A DNA stretch of 10,530 bases. Origin: Marinosulfonomonas sp. (lineage in GTDB: Bacteria > Pseudomonadota > Alphaproteobacteria > Rhodobacterales > Rhodobacteraceae). The translations under genes were made by a program, and so were the position numbers. Shown piece after piece: positions 1 through 6,873 of the stretch (position 1 is the stretch's first letter; every line of letters starts with the position of its first letter). The stretch covers positions 1 to 10,530 of the forward strand of contig JALSJL010000438.1 in assembly GCA_026989405.1 (NCBI GenBank). The letters are read 5' to 3'. Under the pieces are notes generated by a model. That model saw nothing but the letters and a program-made list of their open reading frames with translations. It searched no databases and was not told the DNA's origin.

Positions 1-242
1 GCCGCGACCGTGGACATGAAGCCGATGCCCGCGCCCAGTTCCAGCACCGTATCGTCGGGGCCGACAAGGGCGCGGATGGCCTCGAATTCCTTGAGCTCGT
101 AGGTCTTGGCGCGCAGCATCCGGCGCAGTTTCGGGCTGAGAACGGCCGGATCGTCGGGAAACAGCAACCCGCGGGAGCGGATAAAGGCAGGCGCGGTATC
201 CGCTGTGGCGGTCGGGGTGGCGGTCGGGGATGTGTGGGCCAT
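1..242 (-). CDS. Class I SAM-dependent methyltransferase, FkbM-like (N-terminal part, runs off the window)
   Basis: The gene begins at an ATG at 242 and is open through the left edge, so only the first 80 residues are visible. After a Thr/Ala/Pro-rich start (about residues 1-18) comes a helical stretch with RRMLRAKTYELKEFEAIRALV (about 40-60). It is followed by DDTVLELGAGIGFMS (about 63-77), the glycine-rich motif I that binds S-adenosylmethionine in class I methyltransferases. The helix plus ELGAGIGFMS arrangement is what I associate with FkbM-type enzymes, which O-methylate sugars and other small substrates; the exact subfamily cannot be fixed without the rest. The start lies 4 bp after the stop of the upstream sulfotransferase-like/GT2 fusion gene, and GGAGAG at the end of that gene is a suitable ribosome binding site. 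This makes it a distal gene of the glycan operon, probably methylating the glycan. Family level is confident; substrate is inferred from context. Confidence 0.8.
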   Translation of the reverse strand, partial: MAHTSPTATPTATADTAPAFIRSRGLLFPDDPAVLSPKLRRMLRAKTYELKEFEAIRALVGPDDTVLELGAGIGFMSTVA

Positions 243-246
243 GTCG

Positions 247-2583
247 TCAGCTCTCCATGTCGAGGGCAAGCGCGTAGGCCACGCGCTCCATCTCTGTCAG
301 TTGCGTGTCGAGCGCTTGTTGCAGCAGTTCGCGGAATTCGGGCACGTCGCGCAGTTCGGCGGCCTTGGCGCGGTGCCAGTCCACGGCCTTGCGGTGCAGA
401 GCGGCCAGCTTCGGGTCGCCCAGCAGCGCGCTCATTTCCATGTTCAGCCGGTCGAGGTTGCGCTGGATCGTCAGATCCTTGTGGTCCGACCAGTCCATCC
501 GCACCCAGTAGTTCAGCCCGATCGAGCGATCGACATGCAGCGCCCGCCCGCGCTGGCGCTTGATCAGAAAACTCTCGGCCGAGCGCAGCGCATAGTGGTT
601 GAGCTGGATCAGGTCATACCCGACCGAGCGCAGTTCCGAGCGCCAGCCCCTTTCCTTGACCGCCTCGCCCATTGGCTGGCCCGAACCGTTGACCCACAGC
701 ACCTTGTCGCGCTTGGCTTCGATCAGCTTGTTGGGGCGGTGGCAACTGAGCTTTTCGTAGGCGCCGATGTTCTTGACCATGGTCTTGAAGCCCCAGACCG
801 TGTGTGGTTTCGGGCAGTATTTCGGCGCGCAGCTGTCGAACTGTCCGATCACCGGGCGGTCTTCGAAACGCACGACCCCGTTGTGGCCGAACATCCGCCA
901 GGTCATCGCGACATTGGTCGCCTCTGGCACCCGTTCGAGAAAATCGGCCACCGTGCCGTTGCCGCAGCGCACGTTGATGAACTCGTCAACGTCGATGTGG
1001 ATCACCCATTCGGCGTTGCGGATCAGCGGCTCTTTCAGCGACTGGTTCAGCGCGTATTGTTGCGGCGAATTGCCCTTCCAGGCGTCGTTGTTGCGGTGCT
1101 GGACGTGGCCCATGTCCTGCAGGCGGTCCAGGATTTCGCTGGTCCGGTCTTCGCATCCGTTGGTGTAGATGATGAAATTGTCGATGCCGATGGCCCGGTG
1201 GTAGGCGACCCATTCGACGATATAGGGGCCTTCGTTCTTCATGCAGCCGACGATGACATTGCCGCTGTTGCCGGCCGGCAGCTTTCGTGCAGGGACGGGG
1301 GCGTATTGCGCGGCCAGTTCGGCTTCGTTCACCCGGCCGATGTTGTTGTGCGGGGCAAAGCGGCCGCCGGCAAGCTTGTTGAAATTGGCAAGCGCCAGCG
1401 GCGGAAGGGCCGCCGACGGGGCCGGTGTCGCCGGTGTTGCCGGGGCGGTTTCGGCCCCCGGGGCCGGGGCGCCGCCTTGCAGTTCTTCGCGCGTGGCACT
1501 GTCGATGATCGGCAGGAAAACGGTGAAATACTGGGTTGCGCGAAAGCCGCCTTCGGGCGCGGCCTCTTGCCAGGGCGCACCGGCGGGCGGTGGGGCGAAG
1601 GCGCCCTTGTCCAGGGCCGGATGGCGCCTGAGCAGGGCCGCGTTGTCTTTTGCGAACCGGCCGGAGACGGCAGCCAGGCTGGCCGGGTCGATCGGCGGGC
1701 CGTCCCATTCCAGCTTTTTCAGCAATCGGCGCCAGAGCGGCCGGCGGATGCGCCGCCCGGACCTGAGCGCCTGGGCAAACAGCCGGTTCATGGCGCGCGC
1801 GCGCGCCAGCGTTGCCGCTGACGGGGCGGGCCGCGCCGCCGACGGGCTGATCTTGCCGACACCGCGCGAGAGGCCGAAGGCGGCGTCGATTTCACCGGCC
1901 AGATCGGGGCTGTGAAACACCTGCGCGTCATAGCTGCGCAACTGCAGGGCGCCGGTGCCGAACTCGGCCTCCCAACTGTCGCACAGCGCGCCGTAGTCAA
2001 GCCAGAACGGCGCGCCCTGAACTTCAGGCATGTCATTGTGGCCCGGCGCCATCTGCGCCCAGTCCTCCAGCGCCGCGGCACGCCAGTCGGGGGCATCCAG
2101 TTTCGACAATTCATGCGCCAGCGACCGGGTGCGCCCATCAAGGATCTGCGACCCGTAGTGGTGCACCAGCGCGCGCGATTGTTCCTGGACATGGGCAATC
2201 AGGCGGATGTCGTCGCTGAACTCGTGCAGAAAGTCACGCAGCCGGGCCAGTTCGCTCTGGCGATGCAGCGACGCGCCAAGCTGGCTGGCCGACAGGATCA
2301 GCGTCTGCGGGCGGGCGGCGGCGATTTCATCGCGCAGCCCGCGGCGCAGTTCGTCGCGCAACTGTCGCTGGGCCTGGGCCGAGGCAAACCCGCGCGACCA
2401 GCGCAACGGGTCGATGTGGTCGCTGTCGCTCATGGCCATGAACAACCGGGTGTGATTGCTGCGCCCCGGCGTGCGGGGATACAGCACAGCCTGCGTTGCC
2501 AGCCGCTCGCGTTTGTCGGCAAGGGCAGCCTGAAGCGGCTCTGCGCCGCAGTTCGGCAGGCCGATATGCAGGATGATGCGCAT
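247..2583 (-). CDS. Two-domain protein: degenerate sulfotransferase-like N-terminus fused to a GT2-like glycosyltransferase
   Basis: This 778-residue protein has two parts. Residues 1-365 resemble the bacterial glycan sulfotransferase-like family (opening MRIILHIGLP, then LILSASQLGASL at 95-106 and RLIAHVQEQSRALVHHYG at 127-144). The PAPS-binding P-loop, normally PKxGTT, reads PNCGAE at 10-15, and the usual second-motif arginines are VQEQS, so sulfotransfer is unlikely. A Pro/Ala-rich linker follows (about 366-395). Residues 442-680 form a GT2-like domain (Glyco_tranf_2_4 type): NVIVGCMKNEGPYIVEW at 442-458, the metal/nucleotide-binding D-x-D as DVDEF at 531-535, and NHYALRSAESFLIK at 662-675. 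The C-terminus is helical. There is no signal peptide or membrane segment, so it is probably cytoplasmic, adding a sugar to a surface glycan. Its ATG shares one base with the stop of the preceding sulfotransferase gene (TGATG), so translation is coupled. Glycosyltransferase activity is well supported; the N-terminal role is unknown. Confidence 0.87.
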   Translation of the reverse strand: MRIILHIGLPNCGAEPLQAALADKRERLATQAVLYPRTPGRSNHTRLFMAMSDSDHIDPLRWSRGFASAQAQRQLRDELRRGLRDEIAAARPQTLILSASQLGASLHRQSELARLRDFLHEFSDDIRLIAHVQEQSRALVHHYGSQILDGRTRSLAHELSKLDAPDWRAAALEDWAQMAPGHNDMPEVQGAPFWLDYGALCDSWEAEFGTGALQLRSYDAQVFHSPDLAGEIDAAFGLSRGVGKISPSAARPAPSAATLARARAMNRLFAQALRSGRRIRRPLWRRLLKKLEWDGPPIDPASLAAVSGRFAKDNAALLRRHPALDKGAFAPPPAGAPWQEAAPEGGFRATQYFTVFLPIIDSATREELQGGAPAPGAETAPATPATPAPSAALPPLALANFNKLAGGRFAPHNNIGRVNEAELAAQYAPVPARKLPAGNSGNVIVGCMKNEGPYIVEWVAYHRAIGIDNFIIYTNGCEDRTSEILDRLQDMGHVQHRNNDAWKGNSPQQYALNQSLKEPLIRNAEWVIHIDVDEFINVRCGNGTVADFLERVPEATNVAMTWRMFGHNGVVRFEDRPVIGQFDSCAPKYCPKPHTVWGFKTMVKNIGAYEKLSCHRPNKLIEAKRDKVLWVNGSGQPMGEAVKERGWRSELRSVGYDLIQLNHYALRSAESFLIKRQRGRALHVDRSIGLNYWVRMDWSDHKDLTIQRNLDRLNMEMSALLGDPKLAALHRKAVDWHRAKAAELRDVPEFRELLQQALDTQLTEMERVAYALALDMES

Positions 2584-3248
2584 CAGGTCACATCGTCGCC
2601 AGTCTGTTTTTCAGACGTGGTTCCAGAGGCTTGCCGGCGTATGTTCACGTTGGCAACACCCCACCAGTCAACCTCGATCCCGAGAAATTCGGACAGCTTC
2701 TGGCGCGCCGTGTCGCTTTCCACATCAAGCTCCAGGAAATCATCATCGCCCCGAAAGACCTGCCGGCAAAAGGCGGCGTGTCCCTCGATCCAGCGGATGC
2801 GTTCGGCATCGGTCTTGCCGTAGGGCTGTGGCAGGCCCGGGATTGCGCTGTCGGGAAGGCGACGGCGGCCAAGGTCGGACCAGCGGCGCATGCTGTCGGA
2901 TATTTTCGCAGCATCGCGCATGGTCAGCACGAAGCGCGCGCCGGGGTGATGGCGGCGGATCGCCTCGATCAGGCCCCAGTCGGTTTGCGGCCACAGGTTG
3001 AAGCCTTGCCGCACGATGTCGATCTCGGCGAACACGTCGTAGTTTTCCATCAGCGCCAGCGGGTCGCCGCTGTCGAAATAGGCGTGATACATCAGGTTGC
3101 CGACAAAGCCGAAATGCGTGGCGTTTTTGTCGCCGCGGCGGATGCGCCAGTCAGCCACCCGAAGCCCGGCCCGGCCAAGCGCCTGGCCGAAGGTTGTGGT
3201 GCCCGATTTGGGCAAGCCCAGATTGATGACGCGAAGCCGGTGTTTCAT
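2583..3248 (-). CDS. Sulfotransferase family protein (PAPS-dependent type)
   Basis: This 221-residue protein begins MKHRLRVINLGLPKSGTTTF. GLPKSGTT at 11-18 is an intact 5'-phosphosulfate-binding P-loop with its lysine. RFVLTMRDAAKISDSMRRW at 105-123 fits the 3'-phosphate-binding motif, with R111 and S117 as likely ligands. These are the two diagnostic PAPS motifs of bacterial sulfotransferases (Sulfotransfer families), which move sulfate from PAPS to hydroxyl groups on sugars or other acceptors. At about 220 residues it is at the short end for the family. The reading frame extends upstream to 3395, but I chose the ATG at 3248 because the P-loop strand should sit at the very N-terminus, and because this ATG overlaps the TGA of the upstream GT2 gene as ATGA. 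Its own stop overlaps the next start as TGATG. It probably sulfates the glycan made by this operon; the acceptor is not deducible. Confidence 0.88.
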   Translation of the reverse strand: MKHRLRVINLGLPKSGTTTFGQALGRAGLRVADWRIRRGDKNATHFGFVGNLMYHAYFDSGDPLALMENYDVFAEIDIVRQGFNLWPQTDWGLIEAIRRHHPGARFVLTMRDAAKISDSMRRWSDLGRRRLPDSAIPGLPQPYGKTDAERIRWIEGHAAFCRQVFRGDDDFLELDVESDTARQKLSEFLGIEVDWWGVANVNIRRQASGTTSEKQTGDDVT

Positions 3249-4285
3249 GGGCCGGGCAGCCCCTGTTCCAGCATCTCGATCATGCGCGCCTCGACCGGCG
3301 GGATGGTGGGCGCCTCGGCAAGCGTCCGGCGCAGCGCCACATAGCCGGGGTCGGCCAGCAGCGCCGCGATCTTTTCGCGGTGGCGCGCAACGCATCTGTC
3401 GTGCAGCGCACCAATGCCGTCAAGCCTTGCGAGCGCGGCCATCTCTGCGCGCAGGCGGGGCTCGTAGCGCAGAATGCTGTCGTCGAGATAGCTGGCGTCG
3501 TTGCGGTCGCGCCAATAGGCATCATCGAAATCGCGGTTCTCGCGGTTCACATCGCCGCGCGCGTTCTTGACGAGGTAGCTGTCAAGCGAGCGCAGCGCAT
3601 AGTGGTTGAGCGTCGCGAACCGGCGCGCGCCATGGGCCGGAAACCGGCGGATACGGCGCTTGTTCGCGGCGACCAGGAACTTGTGCGGCACCGGATTGCC
3701 CGAGCCGTCGCTCCAGCGCGGATAGCGCGCGCGGGCAATCGACTTGCGAAAAAACGGCCGGTGCGCCCCGTAATACTGCAACGGAAAATCGTGCCGGACC
3801 AGGGTCTTGACCTCAATTGCCAACTGGTCGCACCAGATGTCGGGATTGTGGGAATGCAGGAACTGGGTGATCACCGGTTCATCGCTGAAGGTCTCGACGC
3901 CGTGGTTTGCGAAAAACTGAAAGTTCAGGGAAATCGCCTGCGGGTCGCCGCAGGCCTCGACCAGTTCGGGGATCGTGCCGTCGCCGACATGGATGTTCAG
4001 AAACTCGTCGACATCGGCGATCCACACCCAGGCGGCATCCAGCACGATGTCTTCCTGGCGCGCGGCCTTGAGCGCTTCCATCTGGTAATTGCGCCCCTGG
4101 GCCGGGTTGGGCAGGTGCGTGACGATGCCGTGCTGCGCCAGCGCGTCTAGCAGGCTGTCGGTTCCGTCATCGCAATCGTTTGAATAGAAAAGAAAATCCG
4201 TCACGCCGATCACCCGGTTGAAGGCGATCCATTCCAGCAGGAACGGCCCTTCGTTCTTGACGCATGTGACGGCGGTGATCTTCAC
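3245..4285 (-). CDS. GT2-like glycosyltransferase (Glyco_tranf_2_4 type)
   Basis: This 346-residue cytoplasmic-type protein starts at GTG (4285), with an AGGA about ten bases upstream. No ATG gives the conserved opening MKITAVTCVKNEGPFLLEW. The N-terminal strand-loop KNEGPFLLEWIAFNRVIG (10-27), YSNDCDDGTDSLLDAL (34-49), the D-x-D motif in WIADVDEFLN (88-97), and the downstream LNHYALRSLDSYLVK (226-240) match the same family as the C-terminal domain of the fusion gene further down the operon. The D91/D93 pair should bind the metal-nucleotide-sugar complex. The last 70 residues are helical and charged. The gene follows GT61 after a 72-bp gap without a convincing terminator, and overlaps the sulfotransferase start by 4 bp (ATGA). 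It probably transfers a sugar in surface glycan synthesis; donor and acceptor are unknown. Confidence 0.88.
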   Translation of the reverse strand: MKITAVTCVKNEGPFLLEWIAFNRVIGVTDFLFYSNDCDDGTDSLLDALAQHGIVTHLPNPAQGRNYQMEALKAARQEDIVLDAAWVWIADVDEFLNIHVGDGTIPELVEACGDPQAISLNFQFFANHGVETFSDEPVITQFLHSHNPDIWCDQLAIEVKTLVRHDFPLQYYGAHRPFFRKSIARARYPRWSDGSGNPVPHKFLVAANKRRIRRFPAHGARRFATLNHYALRSLDSYLVKNARGDVNRENRDFDDAYWRDRNDASYLDDSILRYEPRLRAEMAALARLDGIGALHDRCVARHREKIAALLADPGYVALRRTLAEAPTIPPVEARMIEMLEQGLPGP

Positions 4286-4357
4286 TCTGGTGGTTCCTGC
4301 CTCATTACGCGCCTGCCGCGCGCGCCCGGCCCGGGCCGTTCCGGTTGGCGAATCGTT

Positions 4358-5587
4358 TCACCTGGCCGGTCCGGTGTCAACGGGACCGGGCCGGCTTTCG
4401 GGTTTTTGGTCGCCGGTGTCACGGGTCGGACTCGGTTTCTGCCCGGCCGGCTCCCCGGCTTTCACGCGAAGGAACTGTCGCCCCTTTTCGCGCGCGCGCG
4501 CCATCATCGCCTGTTTGACCTGTCGGAACCGGGGGATCTGCCATGGCGTGTCGGGGTCGATGAAGCCGTTTTCGGCCAGGGTCTGGCGCGCCTGTTCAAA
4601 ATCCAGCTGGCCGAAGGAATACCGGCCGGGGCTGGACTTGTGGTCGGGGATCCAATCGGCCACCACGGCATTCACCAGCACCGGCTTGATCCCCGCGAAA
4701 TGCCTGATCTGGTTGGCAAGCCCGAGAAACACGTTGGAATTGCGCCGCAACACGACGGCGGCCTTCTGCGTGTCGTTGGCGACAAACCCGAACAGGTGAA
4801 AGGCCGAACCGTCCGGCCCGATGATCTTTTCGGCCGCCCGGTATCGGGCGATCTGCTGGCCAAGCGTTTCGGTCTGCGGGTGGTAGGCCACATAGCCCGA
4901 TTTTTCCAGGTTGGCCTCGAGCATGTCTTCCAGGACGATGCTGCCTTCCTGTCCGCCCAGGCGCGAGCGGCTGAGATACAGGCGCGGCGGGCCGTCGGGC
5001 TTGATGCCGGGTGCGAAGGCCCGGGCCATGTAGGCGCGAAAGGCCGGCGTGCCGGCGGCGATTGCACCCAGGCCAAAGCCCTGGCCGGGCACGATCAGGT
5101 CTTCGACCTGCGTCGGCTGGTCCAGGATCTGCACCGGGATGGTGATGCCCAAAAGGTCGAAAAATTCCTTTTGGTAGCCCTTCAGCGCAGGCTGTTCATC
5201 AGGTCGTTTCGGAATGAAAACAATGCTTTCCACATTTTTCTTGATGTGATCCAGCGCCCAGAGCCGGCTGATGGATTCGGCCAGGAAATGCCCGAAGTGC
5301 GACCAGAGTTGCCCGGCAAAGAGGTGCCGGCCGGCCAGTGTGCGGGCCGCTTTGACGGGGCCTTCGGGCTCTGTCATCAGCGCCCGCGCGCCGCGCCATG
5401 TGGCGCTGTGTGCGCAGAACCGGCCGGCATTGTCGATCACCCCGCAATCCTGCGTCAGCGCGGATGTGATCGGCGGAACCACGATGGCATCTTGCAACGT
5501 CACGATGTCCTGCGACCAGCCGCCATCGGGCGATGGCGGGCATGGGTCGGGCCGGGTATTGGCTGGCGAAGCGGGTTTTGCGTGCAT
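4358..5587 (-). CDS. GT61-like (DUF563) glycosyltransferase
   Basis: This 409-residue protein starts at an ATG at 5587 preceded by GGAGGA with a nine-base spacer, the best ribosome binding site in the cluster. The frame stays open to 5797, but the extra 70 residues are Arg/Pro/Ala-rich and unlike the family, so I reject the longer form. Residues 1-25 are Pro-rich. The catalytic region follows: HLFAGQLWSHFGHFLAESISRLWAL (88-112) is the GT61 'HF' core, RLYLSRSRLG (202-211) and the ED-rich helix at 220-231 come next, and KIIGPDGSAFHLFGF (254-268) matches the family's IIGxxGSA motif. A charged, Pro-rich tail (about 377-409) looks disordered. GT61 members act on polysaccharides and glycoconjugates; in bacteria they often lie in exopolysaccharide or capsule loci. 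It is the first minus-strand gene left of the divergent intergenic region and is probably the promoter-proximal gene of the operon. Confidence 0.86.
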   Translation of the reverse strand: MHAKPASPANTRPDPCPPSPDGGWSQDIVTLQDAIVVPPITSALTQDCGVIDNAGRFCAHSATWRGARALMTEPEGPVKAARTLAGRHLFAGQLWSHFGHFLAESISRLWALDHIKKNVESIVFIPKRPDEQPALKGYQKEFFDLLGITIPVQILDQPTQVEDLIVPGQGFGLGAIAAGTPAFRAYMARAFAPGIKPDGPPRLYLSRSRLGGQEGSIVLEDMLEANLEKSGYVAYHPQTETLGQQIARYRAAEKIIGPDGSAFHLFGFVANDTQKAAVVLRRNSNVFLGLANQIRHFAGIKPVLVNAVVADWIPDHKSSPGRYSFGQLDFEQARQTLAENGFIDPDTPWQIPRFRQVKQAMMARAREKGRQFLRVKAGEPAGQKPSPTRDTGDQKPESRPGPVDTGPAR

Positions 5588-5781
5588 CTGCTCAAGTCCT
5601 CCAGGGCCCGGTCTGGCGCCGGGTTGGCCCCCGGATACTGCATTTTCAGCCCGCGGCGAAGCAGTTTTTCGCCAGATTGGCCGCCTGCGCGCCAAACGCC
5701 CCGGGTTGTGATCCGCGCCGGATCGGGCCAGACTGGGCGGGTCAGCCAATTTGGCGCCCCGCGCCCCGGAGCGATCGACCG
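5588..5781. promoter_or_regulatory. Divergent intergenic region between the GT61 operon and xdhC
   Basis: This 194-bp region must hold the start signals of both flanking genes, because they are transcribed apart. It contains three short inverted repeats: GGCGAA-7-TTCGCC (5655-5673), GATCCG-CGC-CGGATC (5710-5724) and GCCAA-T-TTGGC (5745-5755). These could be operators or hairpins, but no regulator is identifiable. A weak minus-strand pair, TTCGCC and TATCCG separated by 17 bases (5673 to 5645), could be a promoter toward GT61; it matches the consensus poorly. The xdhC side has GGAG ten bases before its ATG. I see no coding potential. The regulatory assignment rests mainly on position. Confidence 0.4.
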
Positions 5782-6780
5782 ATGTCAGACCCCGCAAACA
5801 GCCCGCCGACCGTCGCCGCAGCCGCCCTGTCCTGGCACCGGGCCGGCAAGGGGGCCGCGCTGGCCTTCGTGCTGGAAACCTGGGGCTCGGCGCCGCGGCC
5901 CGTCGGCGCGATGATGGCGGTGTCGGCGGACGCGCAAATGGCCGGATCGGTCTCTGGCGGCTGCATCGAGGGCGAAGTCGTCCACGAGGCGCTGGAGGCG
6001 ATCGAAGAGGGCCGCGCGCGGGTGCTGGACTATGGCGTCAGTGACGCCGATGCGATCGGGCTGGGGCTGGCCTGTGGCGGGCGCATCCGCATCCTGGTGG
6101 AGCCGGTGGCCGAAGGCGCATTGCGCGCCGGCCTGCTGGCCGAAATGGTGGCCGCCCAAAGCCGGCGCGAACCTGTCGCCTACAGCGTCACGCCGGGCCT
6201 GGGCGACGGCGTGCTCTTGCGTCCCGAACGCCTTGCGCCGGATGATCCGGCCCTGCAACTCTTTGCGCGCGACAGATCCGCCATGGTGGATGGCCGCTTC
6301 GTTGCGGTCATCAACCCGCCGCTGCGTCTGGCCGTTGTCGGAGCGGTCCACACAGCCCAGGCCCTTGTGGCCATGGCCGGCGCTGCAGGTTTCGATGTGA
6401 GCGTGATCGACCCGCGCGAGGCATTCGCATCGCCCGAGCGCTTCCCCGGTGTCTCTCTGGTCCATGACTGGCCCGATGAAGCGCTGGCAGGCTTCGGGCT
6501 GGACGGGCGCGTAGCCGTGGTGACCCTGACCCATGATCCGAAACTGGACGACCCGGCAATCATCGAAACGCTGCGCTCGGATGCTTTCTACCTTGGTTGC
6601 CTCGGCTCGACCCGGACCCATGCCAAACGGCTGGACCGGTTGCGCAAGGCCGGTGTGGACGACGCTGACCTTGCGCGCATCCATGCCCCGGTCGGGCTTG
6701 ATATCGGCTCTGTCACACCGGGTGAGATCGCGATTTCGATCCTTGCCGAAATCGTGGCTGTCCTGCGCGGCAACCACTGA
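5782..6780 (+). CDS. xdhC: XdhC/CoxI family molybdenum-hydroxylase maturation protein
   Basis: This 332-residue protein has both parts of the family. The N-terminal XdhC_CoxI domain includes VLETWGSAPRPVGAMMAV (30-47), SGGCIEGEVVHEAL (58-71, with Cys61) and GLACGGRIRILVEP (95-108, Cys98). The C-terminal Rossmann-like domain runs from RLAVVGAVHTAQALVAMA (182-199) through VIDPREAFASPERFPG (208-223), VVTLTHDPKLD (246-256) and YLGCLGSTRTHAKRLDRLRKAG (270-291) to APVGLDIGSVTPGEIAISILAEIVA (302-326). The family binds molybdenum cofactor and promotes its sulfuration and insertion into xanthine dehydrogenase or CO dehydrogenase-like enzymes. No such enzyme gene is in the window, so the client is unknown. 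The start is the ATG at 5782 with GGAG ten bases upstream; the open frame back to 5533 has no family similarity. The gene is alone on its strand and converges on tyrS. The xdhC symbol denotes the family; a CoxI-like role is equally possible. Confidence 0.88.
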   Translation: MSDPANSPPTVAAAALSWHRAGKGAALAFVLETWGSAPRPVGAMMAVSADAQMAGSVSGGCIEGEVVHEALEAIEEGRARVLDYGVSDADAIGLGLACGGRIRILVEPVAEGALRAGLLAEMVAAQSRREPVAYSVTPGLGDGVLLRPERLAPDDPALQLFARDRSAMVDGRFVAVINPPLRLAVVGAVHTAQALVAMAGAAGFDVSVIDPREAFASPERFPGVSLVHDWPDEALAGFGLDGRVAVVTLTHDPKLDDPAIIETLRSDAFYLGCLGSTRTHAKRLDRLRKAGVDDADLARIHAPVGLDIGSVTPGEIAISILAEIVAVLRGNH

Positions 6781-6790
6781 CCGGCGCCGC

Positions 6791-6822
6791 CTTCATCTTG
6801 CCCAAATACTCCCGCCGGAGGC
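6791..6822. repeat. Recurrent Rhodobacteraceae-type intergenic motif with small hairpin
   Basis: The element combines CATCTTGCCCAAATACTCC with the adjoining CTCC-CGCC-GGAG hairpin (6809-6820). On the minus strand it reads as a GGAG-ended stem followed by TATTTGGGCAAGATG. I recall very similar GGCGGGAGTATTT...AAGATGAAG strings between genes in many Rhodobacteraceae genomes; this is memory and was not searched. Only one copy is present here. On the minus strand, the stem followed by TATTT could help end tyrS transcription. Confidence 0.45.
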
Positions 6823-6829
6823 GCCCCGA

Positions 6830-6873
6830 GCGCCCGCAGGGCGCGAGATAAATGGCGTGGCGCCGCAGGCGCC
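6830..6873. terminator. Candidate terminator hairpins between convergent xdhC and tyrS
   Basis: Two perfect stem-loops lie directly after the tyrS stop codon: GGCGCC-GCA-GGCGCC (6859-6873) and GCGCCC-GCA-GGGCGC (6830-6844), each with a 6-bp all-GC stem and the same three-base loop. Neither is followed by a clear U tract on either strand. The minus strand has only ATTTAT between them and TATTT after the third hairpin at 6809-6820. The convergent position and tandem arrangement suggest a bidirectional terminator or transcription barrier. Confidence is limited because the classical U tract is missing. Confidence 0.4.

Noticed and set aside
1399..1478. Pro/Ala/Thr repeat-like DNA in the fusion gene as a tandem repeat
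   Set aside because: It is an irregular GC-rich linker (PATPATPAP and similar) without a constant unit, so it is not called as a repeat array.
106..1821. Long plus-strand open frame (571 codons) antisense to the fusion gene
   Set aside because: Its translation is rich in Arg/Val/His/Ala with no recognisable motif, and it lies opposite a gene with clear glycosyltransferase motifs. Long antisense frames are expected in GC-rich DNA.
3249..3395. Upstream extension of the sulfotransferase to 3395
   Set aside because: It would place 49 Arg/Ala-rich residues before the P-loop strand and overlap the GT2 gene by about 150 bp. The ATGA overlap at 3248 is much more typical.
4327..4338. 12-bp palindrome CGGCCCGGGCCG between GT61 and GT2 as a terminator
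   Set aside because: It has no loop and no following U tract on either strand, and is probably a by-product of GC-rich composition.
4366..4389. CCGGTCC-10-GGACCGG hairpin at the 3' end of GT61 as an attenuator
   Set aside because: It lies inside the coding end and is not followed by a U tract. It could weakly affect mRNA stability, but nothing supports termination.
5533..5781. N-terminal extension of xdhC by 83 codons
   Set aside because: The extra residues lack XdhC similarity and overlap the GT61 start and its ribosome binding site. The ATG at 5782 starts at the normal domain boundary.
4406..5914. Plus-strand frame of 502 codons opposite the GT61 gene
   Set aside because: It shows no family pattern, runs across the intergenic region into xdhC in the wrong frame, and is a shadow of GT61.
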